A stretch of 64,000 nucleotides of DNA from Bufo bufo. Its lineage: Eukaryota > Chordata > Amphibia > Anura > Bufonidae. Location: positions 498,586,556 to 498,650,555 of the forward strand of contig NC_053392.1 in assembly GCF_905171765.1 (NCBI RefSeq), given 5' to 3'. Numbering within the stretch: position 1 is the first letter of the stretch; each line of letters opens with the position of its first letter. The notes below the pieces were generated by a model, which searched no databases, had not been told where the DNA came from, and saw nothing but the letters and a program-made list of their open reading frames with translations. This document shows, piece by piece, positions 11,660-22,444 of this stretch. Position numbers and translations under genes: made by a program.

Positions 11660-12054
11660 TCAATATTTTGTGTGGCCACCATTATTTTCCAGCACTGCCT
11701 TAACTCTCTTGGGCATGGAGTTCACTAGAGCTTCACAGGTTGCCACTGGAATCCTCTTTCACTCCTCCATGATGACATCACAGAGCTGGTGGATGTTAGC
11801 GACCTTGCGCTCCTCCCCCTTCCGTTTGAGGGAGCACCACAAATGCTCCATAGGGTTTAGGTCTGGAGACATGCTTGTCAGTCCAGCACCTTTACCCTCA
11901 GTTTCTTTAGCAAGGCAGTGGTCATCTTGGAGGTGTGTTTGGGGACGTTATCATATTAGAATACTGCAACCCAGTTTCCGAAGGGAGGATATCATGCTTC
12001 AGTATGTCACAAAACATGTTGGCATTAATAGTTCCCTCAATAAACTGTAGCTCC
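11660..12054 (-). pseudogene. Tc1-like transposase, C-terminal fragment (copy 1)
   Basis: On the minus strand this encodes the last part of a Tc1 transposase: a DNxPKHTSK block with the second catalytic Asp, PDLNPMEHLW with the catalytic Glu, and an NNGGHTKY end followed by the stop at 11660-11662. Frameshifts interrupt it. In copy 2 the missing N-terminal part continues beyond the solo LTR (38892-39102) and beyond the Penelope-like insertion (46310-46500). In copy 1 that part is lost at the hAT junction. The protein would have cut and joined DNA at TA sites. Confidence 0.75.
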
Positions 12055-12130
12055 TGTAAAAAGGAACAAGGAGCCGTCATTGACGGAAGATACGTGTCAC
12101 CGAGGTTCCTGGCCTCGGTGAGGTAAGAAC
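12055..12130 (+). mobile_element. Solo LTR, first 76 bp only (copy 1)
   Basis: Starts TGTAAAAAGG right after the target duplication CTCC (12051-12054). It is the beginning of the 570-bp solo LTR that is complete at 38318-38887. It is cut at 12130, within GAGGTAAGAAC, by a hAT terminus, and the remainder does not reappear on the other side of the hAT block. Confidence 0.88.
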
Positions 12131-12539
12131 TAGAGTTGAGCGAACACCTGGATGTTCGGGTTCGAGAAGTTCGGCCGAACTTCCCTGAAATGTTCGGGTT
12201 CGGGATCCGAACCCGACCCGAACTTCGTCCCGAACCCGAACCCCATTGAAGTCAATGGGGACCCGAACTTTTGGGCACTAAAAAGGCTGTAAAACAGCCC
12301 AGGAAAGAGCTAGAGGGCTTCAAAAGGCAGCAACATGTAGGTAAATCCCCTGCAAACAAATGTGGATAGGGAAATGAATTAAAATAAAAAAAACAAAAAA
12401 AAAAAATGACCCAATATCAATTGGACAGAGGTCCCATAGCAGAGAATCTGGCTTCACATCAGCAGAGAATCAGTCTCTTCATGCCATAGCAAAGAATCTG
12501 GCTTCATGTCAGCAGAGAATCAGTCTCTTCATGCCATAG

Positions 12540-13890
12540 CAGAGAATCTGGCTTCATGTCACCCACCACTGGAAGAGGCCACTGTCACATATTTAGGCCC
12601 CGGCACCCAGACAGAGGAGAGCGGTCCCGTAACAGAGAATCTGGCCTTATGTCAGCACAGAATCTGTCTTCATGTCATAGCAGAGAATCAGGCTTCACGT
12701 CACCCACCACTGGAACAGGCCACTGACACACATTTAGGCCCAGGCACCCAGGCAGAGGAGAGAGGTCCCGTAACAGAGAATCTGGCCTTATGTCAGCGCA
12801 GAATCTGTCTTCATGTCATCGCAGAGAATCAGGCTTCACGTCACCCACCACTGGAACAGGCCACTGTCACACATTTAGGCCCAGGCACCCAGGCAGAGGA
12901 GAGAGGTCCCGTAACAGAGAATCTGGCCTTATGTCAGCACAGAATCTGTCTTCATGTCATAGCAGAGAATCAGGCTTCACGTCACCCACCACTGGAACAG
13001 GCCACTGTCACACATTTAGGCCCAGGCACCCAGGCAGAGGAGAGAGGTCCCGTAACAGAGAATCTGGCCTTATGTCAGCACAGAATCTGTCTTCATGTCA
13101 TAGCAGAGAATCAGGCTTCACGTCACCCACCACTGGAACAGGCCACTGTCACACATTTAGGCCCAGGCACCCAGGCAGAGGAGAGAGGTCCCGTAACAGA
13201 GAATCTGGCTTTATGTCAGCACAGAATCTGTCTTCATGTCATAGCAGAGAATCAGGCTTCACGGCACCCACCACTGGAACAGGCCACTGTCACACATTTA
13301 GGCCCAGGCACCTAGGCAGAAGAGAGAGGTCCCGTAACAGAGAATCTGGCCTTATGTCAGCGCAGAATCAGTCTTCATGTCATAGCAGAGAATCAGGCTT
13401 CACGTCACCCACCACTGGAACAGGCCACTGTCACACATTTAGGCCCAGGCACCCAGGCAGAGGAGAGAGGTCCCGTAACAGAGAATCTGGCCTTATGTCA
13501 GCACAGAATCTGTCTTCATGTCATAGCAGAGAATCAGGCTTTTACGTCACCCACCACTGGAACAGGCCACTGTCACACATTTAGGCCCAGGCACCCAGGC
13601 AGAGGAGAGAGGTCCCGTAACAGAGAATCTGGCCTTATGTCAGCGCAGAATCTGTCTTCATGTCATAGCAGAGAATCAGGCTTCACGTCACCCACCACTG
13701 GAACAGGCCACTGTCACACATTTAGGCCCAGGCACCCAGGCAGAGGAGAGCGGTCCCGTAACAGAGAATCTGGCCTTATGTCAGCACAGAATCTGTCTTC
13801 ATGTCATAGCAGAGAATCAGGCTTCATGTCACCCACCACTGGAACAGGCCACTGTCACACATTTAGGCCCCGGCACCCAGACAAAGGAGA
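12540..13890. repeat. Tandem array, 141-bp unit, about ten copies
   Basis: The phrase CAGAGAATCAGGCTTCACGT recurs at 12681, 12822, 12963, 13104, 13245, 13386, 13527, 13669 and 13810, with a related start at 12540. The period is 141, with one unit lengthened by one base near 13541. Because 141 is 47 codons exactly, open frames run through many units on the plus strand. They have no initiation context or protein-like composition and I do not call them genes. Confidence 0.95.
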
Positions 13891-14007
13891 GGTTCATTCA
13901 ACTTTGGGTTGCCCCGCAATATAATGGTAAAATGAAAATAAAAATAGTATTGAATGAGGAAGTGCCCTGGAGTAGAATAATATATTGTAAGGGGAGGTAG
14001 TTAATAT

Positions 14008-17000
14008 CTAATCTGCACAAGGGATGGACAGGTCCTGTGGGATCCATGCCTGGTTCATTTTTATGAACGTCAGCTTTTCCACATTGGCTGTAGACAGGCG
14101 GTGCGTTTGTCTGTAATGACGCCCCCTGCCGTGCTGAATACACGTTCAGACAAAACGCTGGCCGCCGGGCAGGCCAGCACCTCCAAGGCATAAAAGGCTA
14201 GCTCTGGCCACGTGGACAATTTGGAGACCCAGAAGTTGAATGGGGCCGAACCATCAGTCAGTACGTGGAGGGGTGTGCACAGTTACTGTTCCACCATGTT
14301 AGTGAAATGTTGCCTCCTGCTAACACGTTCCGTATCAGGTGGTGGTGCAGTTAGCTGTGGCGTGTTGACAAAACTTTTCCACATCTCTGCCATGCTAACC
14401 CTGCCCTCAGAGGAGCTGGGCGTGACACAGCTGCGTTGGCGACCTCTTGCTCCTCCTCTGCCTTCGCCTTGGGCTTCCACTGGTTCCCCTGTGACATTTG
14501 GGAATGCTCTCAGTAGCGCGTCTACCAACGTGCGCTTGTACTCGCGCATCTTCCTATCACGCTCCAGTGTAGGAAGTAAGGTGGGCACATTGTCTTTGTA
14601 CCGGGGATCCAGCAGGGTGGCAACCCAGTAGTCCGCACACGTTAAAATGTGGGCAACTCTGCTGTCGTTGCGCAGGCACTGCAGCATGTAGTCGCTCATG
14701 TGTGCCAGGCTGCCCAGAGGTAAGGACAAGCTGTCCTCTGTGGGAGGCGTATCGTCATCGTCCTGTGTTTCCCCCCAGCCACGCACCAGTGATGGGCCCG
14801 AGCTGCTTTGGGTGCTACCCCGCTGTGAACATGCTTCATCCTCATCCTCCTCCACCTCCTCCTCATCCTCGTCCTCCTCGTCCTCCAGTAGTGGGCCCTG
14901 TCTGGCCACATTTGTACCTGGCCTCTGGTGTTGCAAAAAAACGTCCCTCTGAGTCACTTCGAAGAGACTGGCCTGAAAGTGCTAAAAATTACCCCTCTTC
15001 CTCCTCTTCCTCCTGGGCCACCTCCTCTTCCATCATCGCCCTAAGTGTTTTCTCAAGGAGACATAGAAGTGGTATTGTAACGCTGATAACGGCGTCATCG
15101 CCACTGGCCATGTTGGTGGAGTACTCGAAACAACGCAACAGGGCACACAGGTCTCGCATGGAGACCCAGTCATTGGTGGTGAAGTGTGTCTGATCCACAG
15201 TGCGACTGACCCGTGCGTGCTGCAGCTGAAACTCCACTATGGCCTGCTGCTGCTCGCACAGTCTGTCCAGCATATACAAGGTGGAGTTCCACCTGGTGGG
15301 TACGTCGCATATGAGGTGGTGAGCGGGAAGGCCGAAGTTACGCTGTAGCGCAGACAGGCGAGCAGCGGCAGGGTGTGAACGCCGGAAGCGCGATCAGACG
15401 GCCCGCGCTTTATGCAGCAGCTCTGACATGTCAGGGTAGTTGCGAATGAACTTCTGCACCACCAAATTCAGCACATGCGCCAGGCAAGGGATGTGCGTCA
15501 AACCGGCTAGTCCCAGAGCTGCAACGAGATTTCGCCCATTATCGCACACCACCAGGCCGGGCTTGAGGCTCCCTGGCAGCAACCACTCGTCGGTCTGTTG
15601 TTCTATACCCCGCCACAACTCCTGTGCGGTGTGGGGCCTGTCCCCCAAACATATGAGTTTCAGAATGGCCTGCTGACGTTTACCCCTGGCTGTGCTGAAG
15701 TTGGTGGTGAAGGTGTGTGGCTGACTGGATGAGCAGGTGGAAGAAGAGAAGGAGGAAGCTGAGTAGGAGGAGGAGGAGACAGGAGGCAAAGAATGTTGCC
15801 CTGCGATCCTTGGCGGCGGAAGGACGTGCGCCAAACAGCTCTCCGCCTGGGGCCCAGCCGCCACTACATTTAACCAGTGTGCAGTTAGGGAGATATAGCG
15901 TCCCTGGCCGTGCTTACTGGTCCACGTATCTGTGGTTAGGTGGACCTTGCCACAGATGGCGTTGCGCAGTGCACACTTGATTTTATCGGACACTTGTTTG
16001 TGCAGGGAAGGCACGGCTCTCTTGGAGAAGTAGTGGCGGCTGGGAACAACATACTGTGGGACAGCAAGTGACATGAGCTGTTTGAAGCTGTGTGTGTCCA
16101 CCAGCCTAAATGACAGCATTTCATAGGCCAGTAGTTTAGAAATGCTGGCATTCAGGGCCAGGGATCGAGGGTGGCTAGTTGGGAATTTCTGCTTTCTCTC
16201 AAATGTTTGTGAGATGGAGAGCTGAACGCTGCCGTGTGACATGGTTGAGATGCTTGGTGACGCAGGTGGTGGTGTTGGTGGTATATCCCATGTTTGCTGG
16301 GCGGCAGGTGCCAACGTTCCTCCAGAGGCAGAGGAAGAGGCCGAGGCGGCGGCAGCAGCAGCAGAAGAGGCCGAGGCGGCGGCAGCAGCAGAAGAGGCCG
16401 AGGCGGCAGCAGCAGAAGAGGCAGCAGGGGGAGCCTGAGTGACTTCCTTGTTTTTAAGGTGTTTACTCCACTGCAGTTCATGCTTTGCATGCAGGTGCCT
16501 GGTCATGCAGGTTGTGCTAAGGTTCAGAACGTTAATGCCTCGCTTCAGGCTCTGATGGCACAGCGTGCAAACCACTCGGGTCTTGTCGTCAGCACATTGT
16601 TTGAAGAAGTGCCATGCCAGGGAACTCCTTGAAGCTGCCTTTAGGGTGCTCGGTCCCAGATGGCGGCGGTCAGTAGCAGGCGGAGTCTCTTGGCGGCGGG
16701 TGTTCTGATTTTGCCCACTGCTCCCTCTTTTGCTACGCTGTTGGCTCGGTCTCACCACTGCCTCTTCCCCCGAACTCTGAAAGTCAGTGGCACGACCTTC
16801 ATTCCATGTGGGGTCTAGGACCTCATCGTCCCCTGCATCGTCTTCCACCCAGTCTTGACCCCTGACCTCCTGTTCAGTCTGCACACTGCAGAAAGACGCA
16901 GCAGTTGGCACCTGTGTTTCGTCATCATCAGAGACGTGCTGAGGTGGTATTCCCATGTCCTCATCATCAGGAAACATAAGTGGTTGTGCGTTAGTGCATT

Positions 17001-17463
17001 CTATCTCTTCCACCCCTGGGGAAGGGCTAGGTGGATGCCCTTGGGAAACCCTGGAAGCAGAGTCTTCAAACAGCATAAGTGACTGCTGCATAACTTGAGG
17101 CTCAGACAGTTTCCCTGATATGCATGGGGGTGATGTGACAGACTGATGGGCTTGGTTTTCATGCGCCATCTGTGCGCTTTCTGCAGAAGACTGGGTGGGA
17201 GATAATGTGAACGTGCTGGATGCACTGTCGGCCACCCAATTGACTAATGCCTGTACCTGCTCAGGCCTTACCATCCTTAGAACGGCATTGGGCCTCACAA
17301 AATATCCCTGTAAATTCTGGTGGCTACTGGGACCTGAGGTAGTTGGTACACTAGGACGTGTGGCTGTGGCAGAATGGCCACGTCCTCTCCCAGCACTAGA
17401 GGGTCCACTAACACCACCACGACCATGTCCACGTCCGCGTCCCTTATTAGATGTTTTCCTCAT
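14008..17463 (-). pseudogene. hAT transposase, broken (BED finger + hAT dimerisation domain)
   Basis: The frame starts at 17463 with a basic, glycine-rich tail (GRGRGHGRGG). A BED-type zinc finger follows (WHFFKQC, CTLCHQSL, then H-x4-H in TRHLHAKH), then an alanine/serine run from a CAG/GCC-type repeat, LTTDTWTSKHGQGRY, VVCDNGRN with PCLAHVLNLVV, CDVPTRWNS, an acidic linker, LLDPRYKDN and the C-terminal PAASVLSERVFSTAGG dimerisation block. It would be a nuclear DNA-cleaving transposase of about 1150 residues, close to the 1082 of the intact relative at 51400. Breaks: in-frame TGA at 15394-15396, frameshift near 14960-14990, in-frame TAA at 14283-14285, and a frameshift near 14095 just after the dimerisation core. 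Presumably dead. Confidence 0.88.
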
Positions 17464-17481
17464 TGTTCCCGTTCACCACAA

Positions 17482-19975
17482 TTTTGAGAATGGCAAATTT
17501 GGGAATAGTTTTTCAACCCAGAACAAAAAGTGTGCTTTTACGGTCACTACAAAAAACTTGACCAGCTAAAACAGTACAGATTTGGTTGAATAGAAATGTG
17601 AGGCCTGTTTTTTTTTTGCGCTGTGTGACAGGTATAGGTTTAATCACAGAATCAGACTTCTATCTGCACGCTAGCGTGTGTCTTAGGTTTTTCTGAATGA
17701 CACTATCAGTACCTTCAATGTAAGATATCCTTTTTGGGATAGATTTCAAGTAGGCCTCAAATACCAGAAACTAGTTATTTTGAGAATGGCAAATTTGGGA
17801 ATAGTTTTTCAATCCAGAAAATAAAAAGTGCTTTTACGGTCACTAGAAATAACTTGACCAGCTAAAACAATATAGATTTGGTTGAATAGAGATGTGAGGC
17901 CTGTTTTTTTTTTGCGCTGTGTGACAGGTATAGGTTTAATCACAGAATCAGACTTCTATCTGCACGCTAGCGTGTGTCTTAGGTTTTTCTGAATGACACT
18001 ATCAGTACCTTCAATGTAAGATATCCTTTTTGGGATAGATTTCAAGTAGGCCTCAAATACCAGAAACTAGTTATTTTGAGAATGGCAAATTTGGGAATAG
18101 TTTTTCAATCCAGAAAAAAAAAGTGCTTTTACGGTCACTACAAATAACTTGACCAGCTAAAACAGTACAGATTTGCTTGAATAGAGATGTGAGGCCTGTT
18201 TTTTTTTGCGTTGTGTGACAGGTAAAGGTTTAATCACAGAATCAGACTTCTATCTGCACGCTAGCGTGTGTCTTAGGTTTTTCTGAATGACACTATCAGT
18301 ACCTTCAATGTAAGATATCCTTTTTGGGATAGATTTCAAGTAGGCCTCAAATACCAGAAACTAGTTATTTTGAGAATGGCAAATTTGGGAATAGTTTTTC
18401 AATCCAGAAAATAAAAAGTGCTTTTACGGTCACTACAAATAACTTGACCAGCTAAAACAGTACAGATTTGCTTGAATAGAGATGTGAGACCTGTTTTTTT
18501 TTTGCGCTGTGTGACAGGTATAGGTTTAATCACAGAATCAGACTTCTATCTGCACGCTAGCGTGTGTCTTAGGTTTTTCTGAATGACACTATCAGTACCT
18601 TCAATGTAAGATATCCTTTTTGGGATAGATTTCAAGTACGCCTCAAATACCAGAAACTAGTTATTTTGAGAATGGCAAATTTGGGAATAGTTTTTCAATC
18701 CAGAAAAAAAAAGTGTGCTTTTACGGTCACTACAAATAACTTGACCAGCTAAAACAGTACAGATTTGCTTGAATAGAGATGTGAGACCTGTTTTTTTTTC
18801 GCACTGTGTGACAGGTATAGGTTTAATCACAGAATCAGACTTCTATCTGCACGCTAGCGTGTGTCTTAGGTTTTTCTGAATGACACTATCAGTACCTTCA
18901 ATGTAAGATATCCTTTTTGGGATAGATTTCAAGTAGGCCTCAAATACCAGAAACTAGTTATTTTGAGAATGGCAAATTTGGGAATAGTTTTTCAACCAAG
19001 AAAAAAAAAGGTGCTTTTACGGTCGCTACAAATAACTTGACCAGCTAAAACAGTACAGATTTGCTTGAATAGAGATGTGAGACCTGTTTTTTTTTGCACT
19101 GTGTGACAGGTATAGGTTTAATCACAGAATCAGACTTCTATCTGCATGGTAGCGTGTGTCTTAGGTTTTTCTGAATGACACTATCAGTACCTTCAATGTA
19201 AGATATCCTTTTTGGGATAGATTTCAAGTACGCCTCAAATACCAGAAACTAGTTATTTTGAGAATGGCAAATTTGGGAATAGTTTTTCAACCCAGAAAAA
19301 AAAAGTGTGCTTTTACGGTCACTACAAATAACTTGACCAGCTAAAACAGTACAGATTTGCTTGAATAGAAATGTGAGACCTGTTTTTTTTTTGCACTGTG
19401 TGACAGGTTAAGGTTTAATCTCAGAATCAGACTTCTATCTGCACGGTAGCGTGTGTCTTAGGTTTTTCTGAATGACACTATCAGTACCTTCAATGTAAGA
19501 TATCCTTTTTGGGATAGATTTCAAGTACGCCTCAAATACCAGAAACTAGTTATTTTGAGAATGGCAAATTTGGGAATAGTTTTTCAACCCAGAAAAAAAA
19601 AGTGCTTTTACGGTCACTACAAATAACTTGACCAGCTAAAACAGTACAGATTTGCTTGAATAGAGATGTGAGACCTGTTTTTTTTTGCACTGTGTGACAG
19701 GTTAAGGTTTAATCTCAGAATCAGACTTCTATCTGCACGCTAGCGTGTGTCTTAGGTTTTTCTGAATGACACTATCAGTACCTTCAATGTAAGATATCCT
19801 TTTTGGGATAGATTTCAAGTAGGCCTCAAATACCAGAAACTAGTTATTTTGAGAATGGCAAATTTGGGAATAGTTTTTCAACCCAGAACAAAAAGTGTGC
19901 TTTTACGGTCACTACAAATAACTTGACCAGCTAAAACAGTACAGATTTGGTTGAATAGAAATGTCAGGTCTATTT
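17482..19975. repeat. Tandem array, about 296-bp unit, 8-9 copies
   Basis: GAGAATGGCAAATTTGGGAA recurs at 17486, 17782, 18078, 18372, 18668, 18965, 19260, 19557 and 19851, a period of 294-297. Units are very similar, differing mainly in T-run length and in CACGCTAGC versus CATGGTAGC variants. The array lies immediately upstream of the transposase start, so it may have acted as repeated 5' regulatory sequence. That role is inferred. Confidence 0.95.
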
Positions 19976-19979
19976 TTTA

Positions 19980-20300
19980 GGCGCTGGGTGACAGGCTCAA
20001 CTTGCCCCTGATGTAGTATATGGCCAAAAAATAACCACACTGTTGATGGTTAAATGCACTTGGGTGACACAGGCTCAGCCTGCACCAGATGTAGTATATG
20101 GCCAAAAAATAATCAGACTGTTGATGGTTAAATGCACTTCGGTGACACAGGCTCAGCCTGCAGCTGATGTAGTATATGGCCAAAAAATAACCAGACTGTT
20201 GATGGTTAAATGCACTTCGGTGACACAGGCTCAGCCTGCAGCTGATGTAGGATATAGCACAAAATAACCACACTATTGATGGTTAAATACACTTGGTGAT
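19980..20300. repeat. Tandem array, about 78-bp unit, four copies
   Basis: TGTTGATGGTTAAATGCACT occurs at 20041, 20119 and 20197, and a diverged version at 20274, a spacing of 77-78. Each unit contains GTGACACAGGCTCAGCCTGC and GATGTAGTATATGGCCAAAAA. It follows directly after the 296-bp array within the hAT 5' region. Confidence 0.93.
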
Positions 20301-20429
20301 AGCTTGTGCTGGCGCACCACAAGTCACAAAATGGCCGCCGATCACCCCAGAAAAAAAGTGATCTAAAAACGCTCTGGGCAGCCTCAAAAAAGTGAGCAAG
20401 TCAATATTAGCACTTCAATGATCCACAGC

Positions 20430-20529
20430 NNNNNNNNNNNNNNNNNNNNNNNNNNNNNNNNNNNNNNNNNNNNNNNNNNNNNNNNNNNNNNNNNNNNNNN
20501 NNNNNNNNNNNNNNNNNNNNNNNNNNNNN
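20430..20529. other. Assembly gap, 100 Ns
   Basis: Exactly 100 Ns, the usual placeholder for a gap of unknown size. The left side is hAT 5' sequence and the right side is inside a gypsy pol frame. The gypsy 5' LTR, gag, protease and most of reverse transcriptase must therefore be missing here, along with part of the hAT. Confidence 0.99.
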
Positions 20530-20530
20530 G

Positions 20531-22444
20531 GTGGGAGTGGGGGCTGTATTGTCTCAGGGTCCGTCTCCTGGCAAATGGCGCCCTTGCGCTTTCTTTTCCA
20601 AAAAATTATCTTCTGCAGAGAAGAATTATGATGTTGGAAATAGGGAACTGTTGGCGATTAAACTGGCGCTTGAAGAGTGGCGTCACTTTTTAGAGGGAGC
20701 AATCCACCCCGTCACGGTGATTACGGATCACAAAAACCTTCTGTACCTAGAATCGGCTAAGCGTCTCACCCCTAGACAAGCTAGGTGGTCGCTATTCTTT
20801 ACCAGATTTAACTTTGTAATCACCTATCGTCCTGGGGCAAAAAATACCAAGGCAGACGCGTTATCTCGTAGTTTCCCTGGAGGGGGTAATGTTAGTGATC
20901 CGGTACCTATTTTACAAAGAGGAGTGGTTGTCTCTGCTGTACACTCTGTTCTAGAGGGAAAGGTGTTAGAGGCCCAGGGGGACGCCCCGGCCTCTTGCCC
21001 CTCAGAGAAATTGTTTGTACCGTTAAACCTGCGTCTTGAATTATTAAAAGAACATCATAATTCGGCACTTGCTGGGCACCCGGGTAGTAAAGCAACCTTG
21101 GAGCTATTATCTCGTCGTTTTTGGTGGCCAAGGTTGCGTCAGAATGTAATGGATTTCGTGTCTACTTGCTCTACTTGTGCACGCGCGAAAGTCTCTCATA
21201 CACGTCCAGCAGGGTCTTTATTGCCACTTTTTATCCCCAATAGGCCATGGACACATCTGTCAATGGATTTCATCACTGACTTACCGTTGTCTGCGGGTAA
21301 AACAGTTATTTTGGTAGTAGTAGACAGGTTTAGCAAAATGGTACACTTTATTGCGCTACCCGCACTTCCTAATGCTAAAACTCTTGCTCAGGTGTTTATC
21401 AGTGAAATCGTGAAGCTTCACGGGGTCCCTTCCGATGTGGTTTCGGATCGGGGAACCCAGTTTATTTCTAAGTTTTGGAAAGCTTTTTGTTCCCGTTTGG
21501 GGGTACACTTGTCCTTTTCCTCAGCTTTCCATCCTCAGTCGAATGGACAGACTGAGCGTACCAACCAAAACCTAGAAACATATTTAAGGTGTTTTGTGTC
21601 TGAAAACCAAGAGTTGTGGTCATCATATTTACCGTTAGCTGAGTTTGCCATAAATAATCATTATCAGGAGTCCACTGGCAAGTCACCATTCCTTGGTGCA
21701 TACGGTTTTCATCCCCAATTTTGTACTTTCAAAGAGGGGGGGTCTTCTGGGGTTCCCAAAGAGGAAAGGTTTTCTTCATCTCTTTCATCGGTATGGCAGA
21801 AGGTGCAAGTTAACTTGAAAAAGATGAGTGGTAAATATAAATGCATGGCCGATAAGAAACGGTCGCCAGGTCCGGACCTAGGGGTGAATGACTATGTGTG
21901 GTTGTCTACTAGAAATATTAAGTTGAAGGTTCCTTCTTGGAAACTGGGCCCTAGGTTCATTGGTCCTTATAAAATAGTAGCCGTCATTAACCCTGTGGCT
22001 TTTCGCCTGGAGCTACCTCAGACTTTTAAGATCCATAACGTCTTCCATAAATCGTTACTCAAGAAGTATGTTCCACCTCTAGAACCATCACCGCTGCCAC
22101 CTCCTCCTGTTATTGTGGATGGTAATCTGGAGTTTCAAATAGCCAGAATTGTTGATTCTCGTCGGGTCCGCCGCTCTCTTCAGTATCTGGTGCATTGGAG
22201 GGGTTACGGTCCCGAGGAAAGAATGTGGGTTCCAGCGTCAGAGGTAAACGCCAACAGGTTAATTCAGGCTTTCCATGCCTCTCATCCTGAGAGACCTGGT
22301 CCTGAGTGTCCGGAGGCCCCTCGTGAAAGGGGGGGTACTGTCACGAGGGTATCAAGAGCCACGTCTGACTCCGTTATACCCGGGGTCAGGAGGTCGCAGC
22401 GGGTGGCTGCGCGCTCTATATCTAAAGATCACGTTGTTTCTTAG
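20531..22444 (+). CDS. pol: Ty3/gypsy chromovirus pol, C-terminal part (RNase H-integrase-chromodomain), 5' end in gap
   Basis: An open frame of at least 637 codons entering from the gap. The first 110 residues are the end of reverse transcriptase and RNase H (ITDHKNLLYLES, RPGAKNTKADALSR). Residues about 173-218 form the HHCC zinc finger of integrase (HH...CSTCARAK). The integrase core has MDFITDLP, VVSDRGTQF (Asp near 306) and NGQTERTNQN (Glu near 342), a DD35E spacing. Residues about 530-590 are a chromodomain (YLVHWRGYGPEERMWVP), which marks a chromovirus and would direct insertion to modified chromatin. The frame has no stop until 22444 and so overlaps the 3' LTR. It is intact as far as visible, but the element is incomplete in this assembly. 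Confidence 0.92.
   Translation: MGVGAVLSQGPSPGKWRPCAFFSKKLSSAEKNYDVGNRELLAIKLALEEWRHFLEGAIHPVTVITDHKNLLYLESAKRLTPRQARWSLFFTRFNFVITYRPGAKNTKADALSRSFPGGGNVSDPVPILQRGVVVSAVHSVLEGKVLEAQGDAPASCPSEKLFVPLNLRLELLKEHHNSALAGHPGSKATLELLSRRFWWPRLRQNVMDFVSTCSTCARAKVSHTRPAGSLLPLFIPNRPWTHLSMDFITDLPLSAGKTVILVVVDRFSKMVHFIALPALPNAKTLAQVFISEIVKLHGVPSDVVSDRGTQFISKFWKAFCSRLGVHLSFSSAFHPQSNGQTERTNQNLETYLRCFVSENQELWSSYLPLAEFAINNHYQESTGKSPFLGAYGFHPQFCTFKEGGSSGVPKEERFSSSLSSVWQKVQVNLKKMSGKYKCMADKKRSPGPDLGVNDYVWLSTRNIKLKVPSWKLGPRFIGPYKIVAVINPVAFRLELPQTFKIHNVFHKSLLKKYVPPLEPSPLPPPPVIVDGNLEFQIARIVDSRRVRRSLQYLVHWRGYGPEERMWVPASEVNANRLIQAFHASHPERPGPECPEAPRERGGTVTRVSRATSDSVIPGVRRSQRVAARSISKDHVVS
22324..22338 (+). promoter_or_regulatory. 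Polypurine tract of the gypsy element
   Basis: GAAAGGGGGGGTAC directly precedes the TG of the 3' LTR, the expected site for plus-strand DNA priming. Confidence 0.8.

Larger units (their letters stand above)
11085..12054 (-). mobile_element. Tc1-like transposon fragment (copy 1), left terminal part
   Basis: The fragment carries a Tc1-type terminal repeat (TTTCATGGGACAACACTG, ACAATGTAAAGTAGTCAGTG) whose inverted partner lies at 47480-47620. A MITE at 11265-11541 splits it, and a solo LTR at 12055 cuts it. At its left edge, TGAATACTTTTTCAAGCACTG at 11137-11157 looks like the end of a second Tc1-type element, so two remnants may be fused here. The continuation found in copy 2 is absent because the hAT-bounded block begins. 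Confidence 0.75.
1..12130 (+). repeat. Large direct duplication, copy 1 (truncated by window start)
   Basis: This segment aligns without rearrangement to 23991-38393. I counted five mismatches in the first 600 bases, so divergence is about one percent there. The length difference of about 2.3 kb is almost entirely explained by two insertions present only in the other copy (a 1562-bp mariner and a 688-bp palindrome). Copy 1 also has an extra 11-bp tandem repeat near 1201-1222 and seven rather than four AATC units at 4441. Homology stops exactly at 12130, where a hAT terminus begins. Confidence 0.95.
12131..20429 (-). mobile_element. hAT transposon, decayed autonomous copy, 3' part up to the assembly gap
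   Basis: The left terminus is TAGAGTTGAGCGAAC, followed by many TTCGGGTTCG subterminal motifs in both orientations (12131-12260). The transposase gene lies on the minus strand at 14008-17463, so the left end is the 3' end. A 141-bp array (12540-13890) lies 3' of the gene. A 296-bp array (17482-19975) and a 78-bp array (19980-20300) lie 5' of it. The element then enters the gap at 20430. Its presumed other terminus, TTCGCTCAACACTA, is at 23051-23064, but the 8-bp flanks (GTAAGAAC at 12123-12130 and CTTATCGC at 23065-23072) do not match. Confidence 0.85.

Noticed and set aside
12506..13584. Two long overlapping plus-strand ORFs of 269 and 264 codons
   Set aside because: They are translations of the 141-bp tandem array. 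The period of 47 codons keeps the frames open, and there is no domain, codon bias or initiation context.
14212..14631. 139-codon plus-strand ORF
   Set aside because: Antisense of the C-terminal part of the hAT transposase pseudogene, with no motif of its own.
16179..16632. Plus-strand ORFs with Arg/Gly or Glu/Ala repeats
   Set aside because: They are antisense readings of the alanine/serine-coding repeat in the hAT transposase pseudogene.
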